From QVMG01 sp032073245 (GTDB lineage Bacteria > Bacteroidota > Bacteroidia > Bacteroidales > Tannerellaceae), in the NCBI GenBank assembly GCA_032073245.1, contig DAMANX010000028.1:3304-67303 (forward strand): DNA of 64,000 nucleotides. The letters are read 5' to 3'. Position 1 is the first letter of the stretch, and every line of letters starts with the position of its first letter. The position numbers and the translations under genes are program-made. Shown here piece by piece: positions 19,569-28,400 of this stretch. The notes under the pieces are model-generated. The model saw only the letters and a program-made list of their open reading frames with translations, ran no database searches and was not told the origin of the DNA.

Positions 19569-21059
19569 TTATTTATTATATATCTGTTCTTTTACTTCTT
19601 TCAGTAATTGATAGGTTTGTGGAGAAATAGTTCCGTCCTGATATATGCGTACATTCATCATAGGAAGATTTCTTCTTTTATTCGATTCACGGATAATGGT
19701 TGTTAATTCATCTGTGGAAAGAAGAGGAGCCGGTATTTCGGTGTCTTTATAGATATGCGTCCAATCACCCGGTTCTAAAAGGCCACAATAAGTTGCCTGT
19801 AAACCCTGGTGGGGTCCCCCTGTGAATCGTCCGTCACCTCCAACGGGTAGATATGGGTTTTCGATACCGGCACTCTTTTCAGATAGTCCCATTTCTCCTG
19901 CATAAAAGTCCTGGAATTCTGTAAATTTAGGGAATATCCATGGATTATAACATACTACCATATTGGGATTTCCTCTTTTTACAGCAGTAGTTATTTTTTC
20001 AAAATTTGCACCATTGGGATAGTATCCCATACCGTCATCGAGCCATAATCCCGCAATTTTACTTCCGTAACGATCACTGATTTCTCCCATGATCTGTTCC
20101 AGATTACTGAAAAGCATTTCCGGATGTTCCCGGCTATAGTTTTGCTTATCCCACCATTCTTTGTCTCCATGTCCGGTGTGATAGTATAAAATAAGCTTTA
20201 TACCATATTTACCTAAAGCATCAGATAAAGCTAAAATTAAATCACGTGAAGCAGTACGACCGGGAATTATATTGTCAATAGTTTGCAAAGGTGCCGGGAA
20301 ATAATATTCTGCCCATGAAGTGGTAAAGAAAACAAGTTGTCCTCCGCAATCATTTACCATTTTAGCAAAAGCATCCGCATCAAAATCTTTGACAGCTTCT
20401 TCATAGCTTTTCGGTTCACCTTGACGAGGCATACTGCATGAATTCCAGTGGAAAAAGAAACCATATTTAAGATCACTCATCCACCGGGCGTCAGTATATA
20501 GTTTTTTTATCTTTTGCTGGAGTTGTGTATACAATGCAGGTGTGACTATTTCTAAGGAAGAAAGATGAATATTGAAATCGTCTGATTGGCCCGGTGAAAG
20601 GATACGCAGTGTAAGAGTAGATATGCCAGATGATAATTTTATAAGTTTATCAAAGGAACATCGTTGCCATCCGTTACCAGAAACAGAACATTGAATACTA
20701 TTCTTACCGTCAGTTAATTCCAGTATAACTTTTTCATTTTCTGATACGTTATTTAATTGAACAAGAGTTGAAACTTGATAGTTACCCTCTTTAGAATCTA
20801 TGTTCCATTGAATAGACTGTTCCGGCGATTTCCAGTTTTCCACCCAGAAGAATTTGAAAGATTCTTCCGGCATAAAGATTTTTATATCTCCATTCAGTTG
20901 GGCTTTTCCGGAAATGAGACGAGTTACCTGATCGGTTTCAATAGGTATAGCAGGCAAATCTATTGTTTTAACGGCATTATTACATCCCACGAGAAGATAT
21001 GCCACTAATATAATTTGTACCAGAATATTTTGTACAAATGAGAGTTGAGTTTTTATCAT
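19569..21059 (-). CDS. GH29-like alpha-L-fucosidase with N-terminal beta-sandwich, lipoprotein
   Basis: The protein has 496 residues with lipobox LLVGC (Cys26). Residues about 45-172 look like an all-beta carbohydrate-binding module. The TIM barrel (about 185-495) opens with MSDLKYGFFFHWNSCSMP, a variant of the GH29 start motif (YGMFIHWG). It continues with FDADAFAKMVNDCGGQLVFFTTSW, LILYYHTGHGDKEWW and GLWLDDGMGYYP. The Asp341/342 pair of that last motif is at the position of the GH29 nucleophile (usually WFDG). The divergence from classical GH29 is clear, so substrate could be fucose or a related deoxysugar. A lipoprotein anchor suggests a surface or periplasmic outer-membrane site. It is separated from the upstream susD by an inverted-repeat element. 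Confidence 0.7.
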   Translation of the reverse strand: MIKTQLSFVQNILVQIILVAYLLVGCNNAVKTIDLPAIPIETDQVTRLISGKAQLNGDIKIFMPEESFKFFWVENWKSPEQSIQWNIDSKEGNYQVSTLVQLNNVSENEKVILELTDGKNSIQCSVSGNGWQRCSFDKLIKLSSGISTLTLRILSPGQSDDFNIHLSSLEIVTPALYTQLQQKIKKLYTDARWMSDLKYGFFFHWNSCSMPRQGEPKSYEEAVKDFDADAFAKMVNDCGGQLVFFTTSWAEYYFPAPLQTIDNIIPGRTASRDLILALSDALGKYGIKLILYYHTGHGDKEWWDKQNYSREHPEMLFSNLEQIMGEISDRYGSKIAGLWLDDGMGYYPNGANFEKITTAVKRGNPNMVVCYNPWIFPKFTEFQDFYAGEMGLSEKSAGIENPYLPVGGDGRFTGGPHQGLQATYCGLLEPGDWTHIYKDTEIPAPLLSTDELTTIIRESNKRRNLPMMNVRIYQDGTISPQTYQLLKEVKEQIYNK

Positions 21060-21095
21060 AAGTTTTTATATAGGTTAATCTGTGAGTTTGTTTCA

Positions 21096-21278
21096 ATTAA
21101 AAACTATATATCAAAAGGGTTTTACTTTCCCCTCCTTTGCAAAGGAGGGGTGGCGCGCTGTTAAGCGTGACGGGGTGGTTAGATGAAAATTATAGCAAAT
21201 ATATCAAACCACCTCCCCCTCTCTTTGTTCGGGTACTCCTCCTTTACTAAGGAGGAGAAATTAAATCCTCTTTTTAAT
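21096..21278. repeat. Large intergenic inverted-repeat element, copy 3
   Basis: The ends read ATTAAAAAC... and ...TTTTTAAT. Inside are CCCCTCCTTTGCAAAGGAGGGG, a degraded GCGCGCTGTTAAGCG hairpin, GGGGTGGTT and AACCACCTCCCC, and CTCTTTGTTCGGGTACTCC followed by TACTAAGGAGGAG. These are the modules of copy 1 in the same order. As in copy 1, it sits directly 3' of susD. Confidence 0.8.
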
Positions 21279-21286
21279 CCGCATGC

Positions 21287-22741
21287 TTATGGCATTGGAT
21301 TTTGCTCAATTTTATTGCTTATCAGCTCTTCATCCGGAATAGGCCACGTTTGGTTATATATTCCGATTGGATTAACCAGGCTTTCCGGCCTCATCTGCTG
21401 AATTTTATCCATAGTATTCGTCCTTTTCAAATCAAACCATGTAGAACCTTCCAAATATAGTTCTTTTTTTCGTTCCAGATAAAGAGCTTCACGAAATTCT
21501 TCTTTTGTTAATCCTTCGAGGTCAGGAACTAAAGCCGGATTGGATTTATCAGTACGTGCTCTCCATCTTATTTTATTGATATATTGATATGCTTGCGACG
21601 GGCCATTTATTTCATTCTCTGCTTCTGCTGCAATAAGATACATCTCTGCCAGACGCAGATGAGGTTTTGTATAGTTGGAAATAACGGAGCCTGGAGCAAG
21701 GTCATTATCAATAATTGCATTATCTACAAATTTCTGGAAATAGCTGGCAAGTACTTTCCCTGATGGAGTAGTATAGTTCTCGGAAATACCCCATTCATTT
21801 CGTTGGTCTCCTTCTGTGAAACTTTTTATAAACCATTCTGCAGGAAGTAGGATAGGTTTGAATCCGGCTGCTGTTATGGTTAAGCCAGCGATTGCATTTC
21901 CTCCTTTTTGTGGATCATACACCTCTTCCCATATTGATTCTTTTGTATATACCATATTATGGAACACGGAAGCATAATCATCCATCAAACTAAAGCGGCC
22001 TGAATTAATAACAGAAATAGCTTTATCCCGTGCCTGAGCGAAATATTCTGTTTTATTGATAGGGTTTCCGGCCATAGTAAGATATACTTTTGCTAGCAAG
22101 GAAGTAGCTACAGATTTATAAACCCGGCCTTGTTGTAATGGATCATCATTTAAATTATTTTCAGCATAAGTCAAATCTTCCAGAATGAATTCATATACTG
22201 ATTCCTGACTACTTTTTTGTATTTGTATATCGTCATAGCTCTCTATTGGCACTTTTCTTAAAGGAATATCTCCATAAACTTGTACTAGTTGAAAATAGGC
22301 GAATGCACGTAAAAAACGTGCTTCGGCAACTAAGGTTGCATATTGTGGTTCGTCCGGCGTTTTACTTAGAACAAAATTTGCATTTTTTATCATGGAATAT
22401 CCGGCACTCCAATATCTTCTTGTATTATAGAAAATAGAACGTCTATCATTCTGATAAGTAGGTAATGCCTGTTCATAAGAAGCATCCGGTTCTCTGTATA
22501 TATCAGAAAACATTTCAGTTATCATTGTACCATCTCCGTTGGAAAAAGTACCTAAATTGGAATATATTCCCATTACAGCAGCTTCATAACTCTCGTAACT
22601 GTTGAAATAAGCATCCGGACTTATAAATGTTTTAGGATTTTCGTCTAATGAACATCCCTGAAGTATGACAAAGGATATCATGAGAAAGGTGAGATTTTTT
22701 ATATTTAAGGCTTTAAACCTTATTTGATTCGATGTTTTCAT
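21287..22741 (-). CDS. SusD/RagB-family glycan-binding lipoprotein (PUL 2)
   Basis: The chosen start is the ATG at 22739-22741 (MKTSNQIRFK), because translation from there gives a proper lipoprotein signal with lipobox ILQGC and starts 12 bp after the susC stop. The upstream frame extension overlaps susC and is not needed. The protein has 484 residues. It carries SPDAYFNSYESYEAAVMGIYSN, LVAEARFLRAFAYFQLVQVYGDIPL, the C-terminal LRLAEMYLIAAEAENE and INKIRWRARTD, and the end motif TWPIPDEELISNKIEQNPMP. It binds oligosaccharide at the cell surface with the STN-type SusC next to it. Confidence 0.95.
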   Translation of the reverse strand: MKTSNQIRFKALNIKNLTFLMISFVILQGCSLDENPKTFISPDAYFNSYESYEAAVMGIYSNLGTFSNGDGTMITEMFSDIYREPDASYEQALPTYQNDRRSIFYNTRRYWSAGYSMIKNANFVLSKTPDEPQYATLVAEARFLRAFAYFQLVQVYGDIPLRKVPIESYDDIQIQKSSQESVYEFILEDLTYAENNLNDDPLQQGRVYKSVATSLLAKVYLTMAGNPINKTEYFAQARDKAISVINSGRFSLMDDYASVFHNMVYTKESIWEEVYDPQKGGNAIAGLTITAAGFKPILLPAEWFIKSFTEGDQRNEWGISENYTTPSGKVLASYFQKFVDNAIIDNDLAPGSVISNYTKPHLRLAEMYLIAAEAENEINGPSQAYQYINKIRWRARTDKSNPALVPDLEGLTKEEFREALYLERKKELYLEGSTWFDLKRTNTMDKIQQMRPESLVNPIGIYNQTWPIPDEELISNKIEQNPMP

Positions 22742-22752
22742 ATTCTTATATT

Positions 22753-25700
22753 TTAAAAAGTAACTTTCAAACCGCCAATAAATGATTTTGTGGAAGGATA
22801 TACACCTCTGTCCCAACCGTTGATTGCAGTATTAGAACTCCATACAGCTTCCGGATCATAACCTGAATAGTTGGTAATTGTAAACAGGTTTTGTCCACTT
22901 ATATAAACATATAGTGAGGACACAAACCCCAAGTTTTTAGAAGGGAATTTATATCCCAACGTAATATCACGAACTCTAAGATAAGATCCATCTTCAACCC
23001 AAAGGCTATTCGCATAATCACGTATAGAAGTTCCACTGTTTTTCGATGGCCTATCTATTTTATTACCTGTTCCGCTTCCTTGCCAACGGTTATTAAATGC
23101 TTCCTTAGTTGGCATCCAATTTCCGTTTACCGTGAGATTATATTTACGGAATTCATTTACAACATCATTACCGAGTGTTCCGACTAATAAAATGGATAGG
23201 TCAAAGTTCTTATAAGTAAATGTATTGTTAAATCCGAAGGTCAATTTAGGTTCAAGATTTGTAAGAATTCTTTTATCGCTATCATCCACATTCCCCTGTC
23301 CATCAAAGTTTTTAAATTTGTAATCACCTGCTTTTTTAGTAGGTTCACCATTTTGTATAGCTTCATCATCTGTTTGATATATTCCTACCACTGTTTGTCC
23401 ATATAGCTGGCGCATGGATTCGCCTAACATTATTGGAAACCAGTTTCCCCCGGAACCTGATTCCAGATATGTGATTGGGTTACCATCTACATCTTTTCCA
23501 AGATCTAAAACTTTTGTCTTGTTTTGTGATAAGGTTAAAACAGATGACCATTTGAAAGCTTTGTCTATGTTCAGTGTGCTAATCTGGAATTCCCAACCGC
23601 GATTACGAATAGAGCCCACGTTTTGTATTACACTTGTGAAACCGGATGAAGTTGGTAACTTGACTGGCATTAACAGATCAGTTGTTTTCTTTTGGTAATA
23701 ATCTGCGGTTAAAGATATTCGATCATTAAAAAGATTCAAATCAAAACCTACATCGAATTGGGAAGTGGTTTCCCACTTTAAATCTTTATTTTCTAAGGAA
23801 CCCTGTACAAATCCGGTATTGTTTTGCCCGTCAAAAGTCAGATTTACATTATTTAATCTGGCAAGTGTCTGATAAGAACTGATGGCTTGATTTCCAGATG
23901 TACCGTAACTTACCCTTAATTTTAAATTAGAAATAGCCTCTATTTCTTTCATAAAAGCTTCTTCGGAAACCCGCCATGCCAATGCCCCTGATGGGAAGAA
24001 AGCATATTTGTTATTTTCACCGAACTTGGATGAACCATCATAACGACCGGTTAGGGTTAGATAATATTTACTCAAATAATTATAATTAATACGTCCCAGA
24101 TAAGATATTAACTTGCTATCCCAATATCCGGTACTAGGTTGAGCTTTTATTTCTGCTGCTCCAAGGTTGTTGTTTTGATATATATCACTTATAAAACCGG
24201 TTGCAGTACCGCTATTTAGATTATCCCCTTTATTGTATTGGTAGGTGAAACCGGCAACAACATCAAAAGTGTGTTCTCCAATTTTTCTGTTATAAGATAA
24301 TACATTCTCATTTAAGAAAGCTAATGAGCTTGAATAATTTTTAGAAGCTTTTCCATTACCTTGACTTGTTTGTCCGGTAGTTATAGTAGAAGGTAGATAA
24401 CTGTCTGTTTTAGAATTATTCTGATCAATACCCGCACTTAATCTTAAAGAAAGGCCCTCTAATATTTCAATATTCAAACGGGCATTTCCTATAATACGTG
24501 TAGCATTATTTTCATTATAAGTTTCTTTGGAAATTCCAACGGGATTAGTTTGTCCCCACGAAACGCCAGTGAAGCGGGTATATGTGCCGTCCTCATTGTA
24601 AATACCTTGCGTAGCAGGCATTACCATGGTAGTGAAAGGTATACCTCCACCACCATCAGCACCAGTATAAACAGCCTGATTATATTTGGAATTTTGAATA
24701 GATAAGCTAGTCGCTAAATCTATTTTCGAGGATATTTTTTGATCTACGTTTACGCGGAATGAAATACGTTCAAAACCGGAATTACGGATAATACCTTCCT
24801 GATTATAATAACCAAAAGATGTATAGTAGCGGGTATCGGCACTACCACCACTTAATGAGACATCGTGATTATGCACTATTCCTGTCCGATAAACTTCGTC
24901 TTGCCAATCCGTACCTTTTCCTAATGCGCTGATTTCAGCAGAAGTCCAGGGAAGCGGATTACCATCGTTGGCAGCAACCTCATTTTGAAGGGTTGCAAAC
25001 TGGCTGGCATCTATTAAATCAATCTTTTTACGTAATTGTTGTCCACCAAAATATCCGCTGTAACTTACTTTAGCTCTTCCTTCTACTCCCCGTTTGGTTG
25101 TGATCATAACCACACCATTTGCACCTCTGGAACCATAAATTGCTACTGCAGAAGCATCTTTTAATATTTCGATGTTTTGTATATCATCCGGATTTAATTG
25201 AGCACTAAGATCATCCAGTAACATTCCATCTATAACATACAGTGGAGAACTTCCACCACTTATAGAGTTAGCTCCTCTGATAACAATATTTACAGCTTCT
25301 CCCGGTTGACCCGAACGTTGATTTGCCTGCACCCCGGATGTTTGGCCTTGCAAAGCTTGGGCTACATTTGATACAGCTTTTACCTGAGTAACCTTGTCTG
25401 AGTTAACGGAAGATACCGAACCTGTTAAATCACTTTTTTTGACAGTCCCATATCCGATAACCACAACTTCATCAATAGCTTCGGCATTCTCGAGTAATAC
25501 TATCCGTAGTTCTCTATTTGATGTTAGTTTGATTTCCTGTTCAATATAACCGATATAAGAAATGATAAGCGTGCTATTAGGTGGAACTGATAATTTAAAA
25601 TTTCCGTCTATATCAGATATATCCCCTAAAGTCGTACCCTTTATCGCTATATTAGCACCAATAATAGGTTCATTATAGATATCAACGACTTTTCCGGATA

Positions 25701-26109
25701 TTTCAATATTAGATATTTGTTGAGAAATTTCAGTTTGAACAGGTACTTCTTTCTCATAGAAAATTACTTGTCTATCTATGATTTTATAATCCGTATTACT
25801 TCCTTCTAGAGCATTATGTAAAATATCGTCAAGAGTGTTTTCATTTTTATCGATCGTTACCTTTTTTGCAAGGTCTACAACCTCGTCACTGTATAAGAAA
25901 ATGAATTCGCTTTTTTGTTCGATTTCTGTAAAGAGTTCTTTCAATGTTTTACTGCCTGAAGATAAATTTATCTCTGCTGTTTGAGCATACGATCCTGGTG
26001 CAGACCAGCAGTAACAGGCAACAAGTAAAAGGAAAAACGAGTATCTCATGATACGTAGAGCTTTTAGCAATTCCCGATGGGAACCACTTTTGATTGTGAT
26101 TAATTTCAT
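22753..26109 (-). CDS. SusC-family TonB-dependent transporter with STN signalling domain (PUL 2)
   Basis: The protein has 1118 residues. After the signal (ending near GSYAQ) comes an STN (secretin/TonB short N-terminal) domain at about 44-120 (INLSSGSKTLKELFTEIEQKSEFIFLYSD region). A CarboxypepD_reg-like domain follows (ISGKVVDIYNEPIIGAN), then DEVVVIGYGTVKKSDLTGSV, plug and beta-barrel ending in FIGGLKVTF. The STN domain is the part that contacts a FecR-type anti-sigma factor in the periplasm, and such a factor and its sigma partner are encoded just upstream. Ligand uptake is thus coupled to transcription, as in FecA/FecR/FecI. The start follows FecR by 126 bp. Confidence 0.95.
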   Translation of the reverse strand: MKLITIKSGSHRELLKALRIMRYSFFLLLVACYCWSAPGSYAQTAEINLSSGSKTLKELFTEIEQKSEFIFLYSDEVVDLAKKVTIDKNENTLDDILHNALEGSNTDYKIIDRQVIFYEKEVPVQTEISQQISNIEISGKVVDIYNEPIIGANIAIKGTTLGDISDIDGNFKLSVPPNSTLIISYIGYIEQEIKLTSNRELRIVLLENAEAIDEVVVIGYGTVKKSDLTGSVSSVNSDKVTQVKAVSNVAQALQGQTSGVQANQRSGQPGEAVNIVIRGANSISGGSSPLYVIDGMLLDDLSAQLNPDDIQNIEILKDASAVAIYGSRGANGVVMITTKRGVEGRAKVSYSGYFGGQQLRKKIDLIDASQFATLQNEVAANDGNPLPWTSAEISALGKGTDWQDEVYRTGIVHNHDVSLSGGSADTRYYTSFGYYNQEGIIRNSGFERISFRVNVDQKISSKIDLATSLSIQNSKYNQAVYTGADGGGGIPFTTMVMPATQGIYNEDGTYTRFTGVSWGQTNPVGISKETYNENNATRIIGNARLNIEILEGLSLRLSAGIDQNNSKTDSYLPSTITTGQTSQGNGKASKNYSSSLAFLNENVLSYNRKIGEHTFDVVAGFTYQYNKGDNLNSGTATGFISDIYQNNNLGAAEIKAQPSTGYWDSKLISYLGRINYNYLSKYYLTLTGRYDGSSKFGENNKYAFFPSGALAWRVSEEAFMKEIEAISNLKLRVSYGTSGNQAISSYQTLARLNNVNLTFDGQNNTGFVQGSLENKDLKWETTSQFDVGFDLNLFNDRISLTADYYQKKTTDLLMPVKLPTSSGFTSVIQNVGSIRNRGWEFQISTLNIDKAFKWSSVLTLSQNKTKVLDLGKDVDGNPITYLESGSGGNWFPIMLGESMRQLYGQTVVGIYQTDDEAIQNGEPTKKAGDYKFKNFDGQGNVDDSDKRILTNLEPKLTFGFNNTFTYKNFDLSILLVGTLGNDVVNEFRKYNLTVNGNWMPTKEAFNNRWQGSGTGNKIDRPSKNSGTSIRDYANSLWVEDGSYLRVRDITLGYKFPSKNLGFVSSLYVYISGQNLFTITNYSGYDPEAVWSSNTAINGWDRGVYPSTKSFIGGLKVTF

Positions 26110-26235
26110 ATCTTTGTATATGTTTTAGATTAAAAAATGTTTTTAGAGCTTTTTTCGATCTGAATCCACCGGAAAGTATTCCCAGTACTTTCCGGTTTCT
26201 TTTTATTTTCTATGTTTTCATATAGTAATTGTTTT

Positions 26236-27441
26236 TTAAGGTTTAACACTAATTTTTATTTGATCATCACCAATCTCATATTCTATAGGCGCCGCAATAG
26301 ATATGATCCGGAATGTTTCTTCAATATTTTCTTTAAGGTCCAATTTACCACTGATGGTTTTAAGGTTTGCCCCTTCTACATTGTAATTGAGGGGGATATT
26401 ATAATAACGTTCAACTTTTCGTAGCACATTACTTAAATTATCTTTGTAAAAGATCAGAAAACCATACTTCCAACTAATGTAATTCATGACGTCGACTGTC
26501 TGTAAGGAAAATGTATTGGAGCTTTTTTCGAATGAATATTTCTGATTGGGCTTAATTGTAGTAACTTCTTTCTTATTTAATTCCCGTATAGAAACAGAAC
26601 CGGTAGCTAATACAACCGATTGGTCTGCATCGTTTTTATATGCGCTGATATTAAATGAAGTTCCTAAAACATTAATTTCTAATAAATCTGTCTTAACAAT
26701 AAATGGTGTTTTTTCATTTCTTGCTACTTCAAGATAAATCTCCCCTTCTACAAATATTTCTCTTTTATTAGCCTCGAAAGCCGCAGGATAGATAACCCGG
26801 CTTCCGGAATTGACCCATAGTTTAGAACCATCACTCATCACGATACTGGTTGTTTTTCCATAAGGAACAAATAACTGATTGAATTGAGTTTTTTCATTTT
26901 TTGTATCCTTCTTTGCCTCTATTGTTTCGGCATTGATGGTCACACGCCCTTCTGCGTCATGTATAAGCTCAACATTTTTATCTGTGAGTTCTATTTTTTT
27001 CTCATCTCCTAATACAATGAGAACATTATCAGAAGTCTCTTCCGTTTGAGAAAAAAGAGATTCATAATTGATAGGTGTATTTTGGGCTTGTTCGTGTTTA
27101 TACCAAAGAATGGAAATAGAAACGGAAATGATTAGTGTAATAACAGCAGCATAACGAAGAAATAATATCCTGAAAGGAGGTTTTCTTTGCATTTTGTTTT
27201 CATACTTTTCTACTTCCAGCCATATATTTCTTTTGTCTTCACTTGAAAGTTCATTATCTATAATTCGAATCCCTTTTATAATGGGGCTTAAATCGTCAAT
27301 TATCTTTTTTTTATCGGGGTCTTCCTGCATTATTTTTTTCCAGTATTCATCCTGCTCTTTTGTTGGATGCATAAGCCATTTAAAGAATCGATCATCATCA
27401 AGCAGACTATGAAATATTTGTTCTTGTTGAGTTTTTTCCAT
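26236..27441 (-). CDS. FecR-family anti-sigma factor
   Basis: The start chosen is the ATG at 27439-27441 (MEKTQQEQIF), since the ten residues before it add no homology. The 401-residue protein has an N-terminal cytoplasmic anti-sigma region, one membrane helix at about 87-105 (LRYAAVITLIISVSISILWY) and a FecR periplasmic domain. The FecR domain carries LFVPYGKTTSIVMSDGSKLW, VNSGSRVIYPAAF, REIFVEGEIYLEVA and TPFIVKTDLLEINVLGTSFN. A DUF4974 tail (LSNVLRKVERYYNIPLN, KTISGKLDLKENIEETFRII) follows. It holds the ECF sigma factor inactive until the SusC STN domain signals. Confidence 0.95.
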   Translation of the reverse strand: MEKTQQEQIFHSLLDDDRFFKWLMHPTKEQDEYWKKIMQEDPDKKKIIDDLSPIIKGIRIIDNELSSEDKRNIWLEVEKYENKMQRKPPFRILFLRYAAVITLIISVSISILWYKHEQAQNTPINYESLFSQTEETSDNVLIVLGDEKKIELTDKNVELIHDAEGRVTINAETIEAKKDTKNEKTQFNQLFVPYGKTTSIVMSDGSKLWVNSGSRVIYPAAFEANKREIFVEGEIYLEVARNEKTPFIVKTDLLEINVLGTSFNISAYKNDADQSVVLATGSVSIRELNKKEVTTIKPNQKYSFEKSSNTFSLQTVDVMNYISWKYGFLIFYKDNLSNVLRKVERYYNIPLNYNVEGANLKTISGKLDLKENIEETFRIISIAAPIEYEIGDDQIKISVKP

Positions 27442-27633
27442 GATCGATTCTTTGTTATTTTGAGGGTACACAGATATGGCTGTAGTTTTGTACTCACAGT
27501 ATCTGATTTTTTTTGGGAGAAATCCTCTTAAATAAATTAAATCTTATAAGTGGAAGGACATTCATTTAAATGTAAACAAAATAGAATAAAACAAGTGATT
27601 TAACAAAAAGAACCTGTAAGGTTTTTCTTGAAC

Positions 27634-28245
27634 TTAATATAGGGAAAAAAGAAAAACAGTAAGTAGTGTAGAACCAATTTCAGAACGGATTTTATCAATG
27701 GATCGATGAATCAGGTTTCGTGCTGATTGGTAGTTTATTCCTAATAGTTCGGATATTTCTTCATAAGACATTTCTGCTTGAAAGCGTAAATAGATGGCTT
27801 CTTTTTGTCGATCGGACAGTAGAGTTATTACTTTTTCGAATTTTTCTTTTATGTCTTCGCTTATATCAGATTCTTCTTCATTTTGATAAAAGAACTTTAC
27901 ATGAAAAGGAATTTCTTGTGGAGAAAAATAGATGATTTTTTCTTTTTCCTGAATAGCATTAATCAATATGTTTTTTAATGCTTTGAATAAATAAAAAACC
28001 GGATTCATCAAATGAGGAAGATTTTGCTGGTTCTGTAAGAGTTTTATGAAAAGCTCCTGAATACAGTCTTTTACAAGTTCTTCATCTACAATAAATTTAG
28101 TGCCATACCTATAAAGCCTGTTAGAAGTTAATTCAAAAAGAATTGCAAGTGCTTTTTTATCTCCTTTTCTGAATTTTTCCCATATAGAAGCTATTTCACT
28201 TTGTGATATTGATTGTTCGTTATCTTCTATTTCAATCTGTCCCAT
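27634..28245 (-). CDS. ECF RNA polymerase sigma factor (RpoE/FecI-like)
   Basis: The ATG at 28243-28245 (MGQIEIEDNEQ) is preferred over an upstream TTG. The 203-residue product has a sigma-70 region 2 (FELTSNRLYRYGTKFIVDEELVKDCIQELFIKLLQ) and region 4 with HTH (LSDRQKEAIYLRFQAEMSYEEISELLGINYQSARNLIHRSIDKI). In PULs such sigma factors activate the adjacent susCD operon when the SusC ligand is taken up. The 193-bp gap to FecR holds a CATTTAAATG palindrome but no gene. It is preceded by the terminator of the GH2 gene, so it has its own promoter. Confidence 0.95.
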   Translation of the reverse strand: MGQIEIEDNEQSISQSEIASIWEKFRKGDKKALAILFELTSNRLYRYGTKFIVDEELVKDCIQELFIKLLQNQQNLPHLMNPVFYLFKALKNILINAIQEKEKIIYFSPQEIPFHVKFFYQNEEESDISEDIKEKFEKVITLLSDRQKEAIYLRFQAEMSYEEISELLGINYQSARNLIHRSIDKIRSEIGSTLLTVFLFSLY

Positions 28246-28294
28246 ATTACAAATGTACAAAAAATGATATGAAAAGGGATATTAGTACAAAAAA

Positions 28295-28334
28295 AGACCC
28301 CGATATTTCTGTTAAATAGAAATTACCGGGGTCT
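28295..28334. terminator. Hairpin terminator 3' of the GH2 gene
   Basis: Left arm AGACCCCGATATTTCT (28295-28310) pairs with AGAAATTACCGGGGTCT (28318-28334), with one bulged base, around GTTAAAT. On the minus strand it is followed by a T-rich tract (from the AAAAAAA at 28289-28295). It closes the 28401-31568 transcript ahead of the sigma factor gene. Confidence 0.85.
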
Positions 28335-28400
28335 CTGAGAATTTTTAATCATCCGGATATAACCGGTTCATTAAAATTAGAAACGAGTTTTTTTCAGTAT

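Noticed and set aside
28250..28257. CAAATGTA as a -7 box for the sigma factor gene
   Set aside because: It lies only 4 bp before the start codon, so transcription would begin inside the coding region.
28246..28260. Upstream TTG start for the ECF sigma factor
   Set aside because: The ATG at 28243-28245 starts a normal sigma N-terminus, and the extension MYICN adds nothing recognisable.
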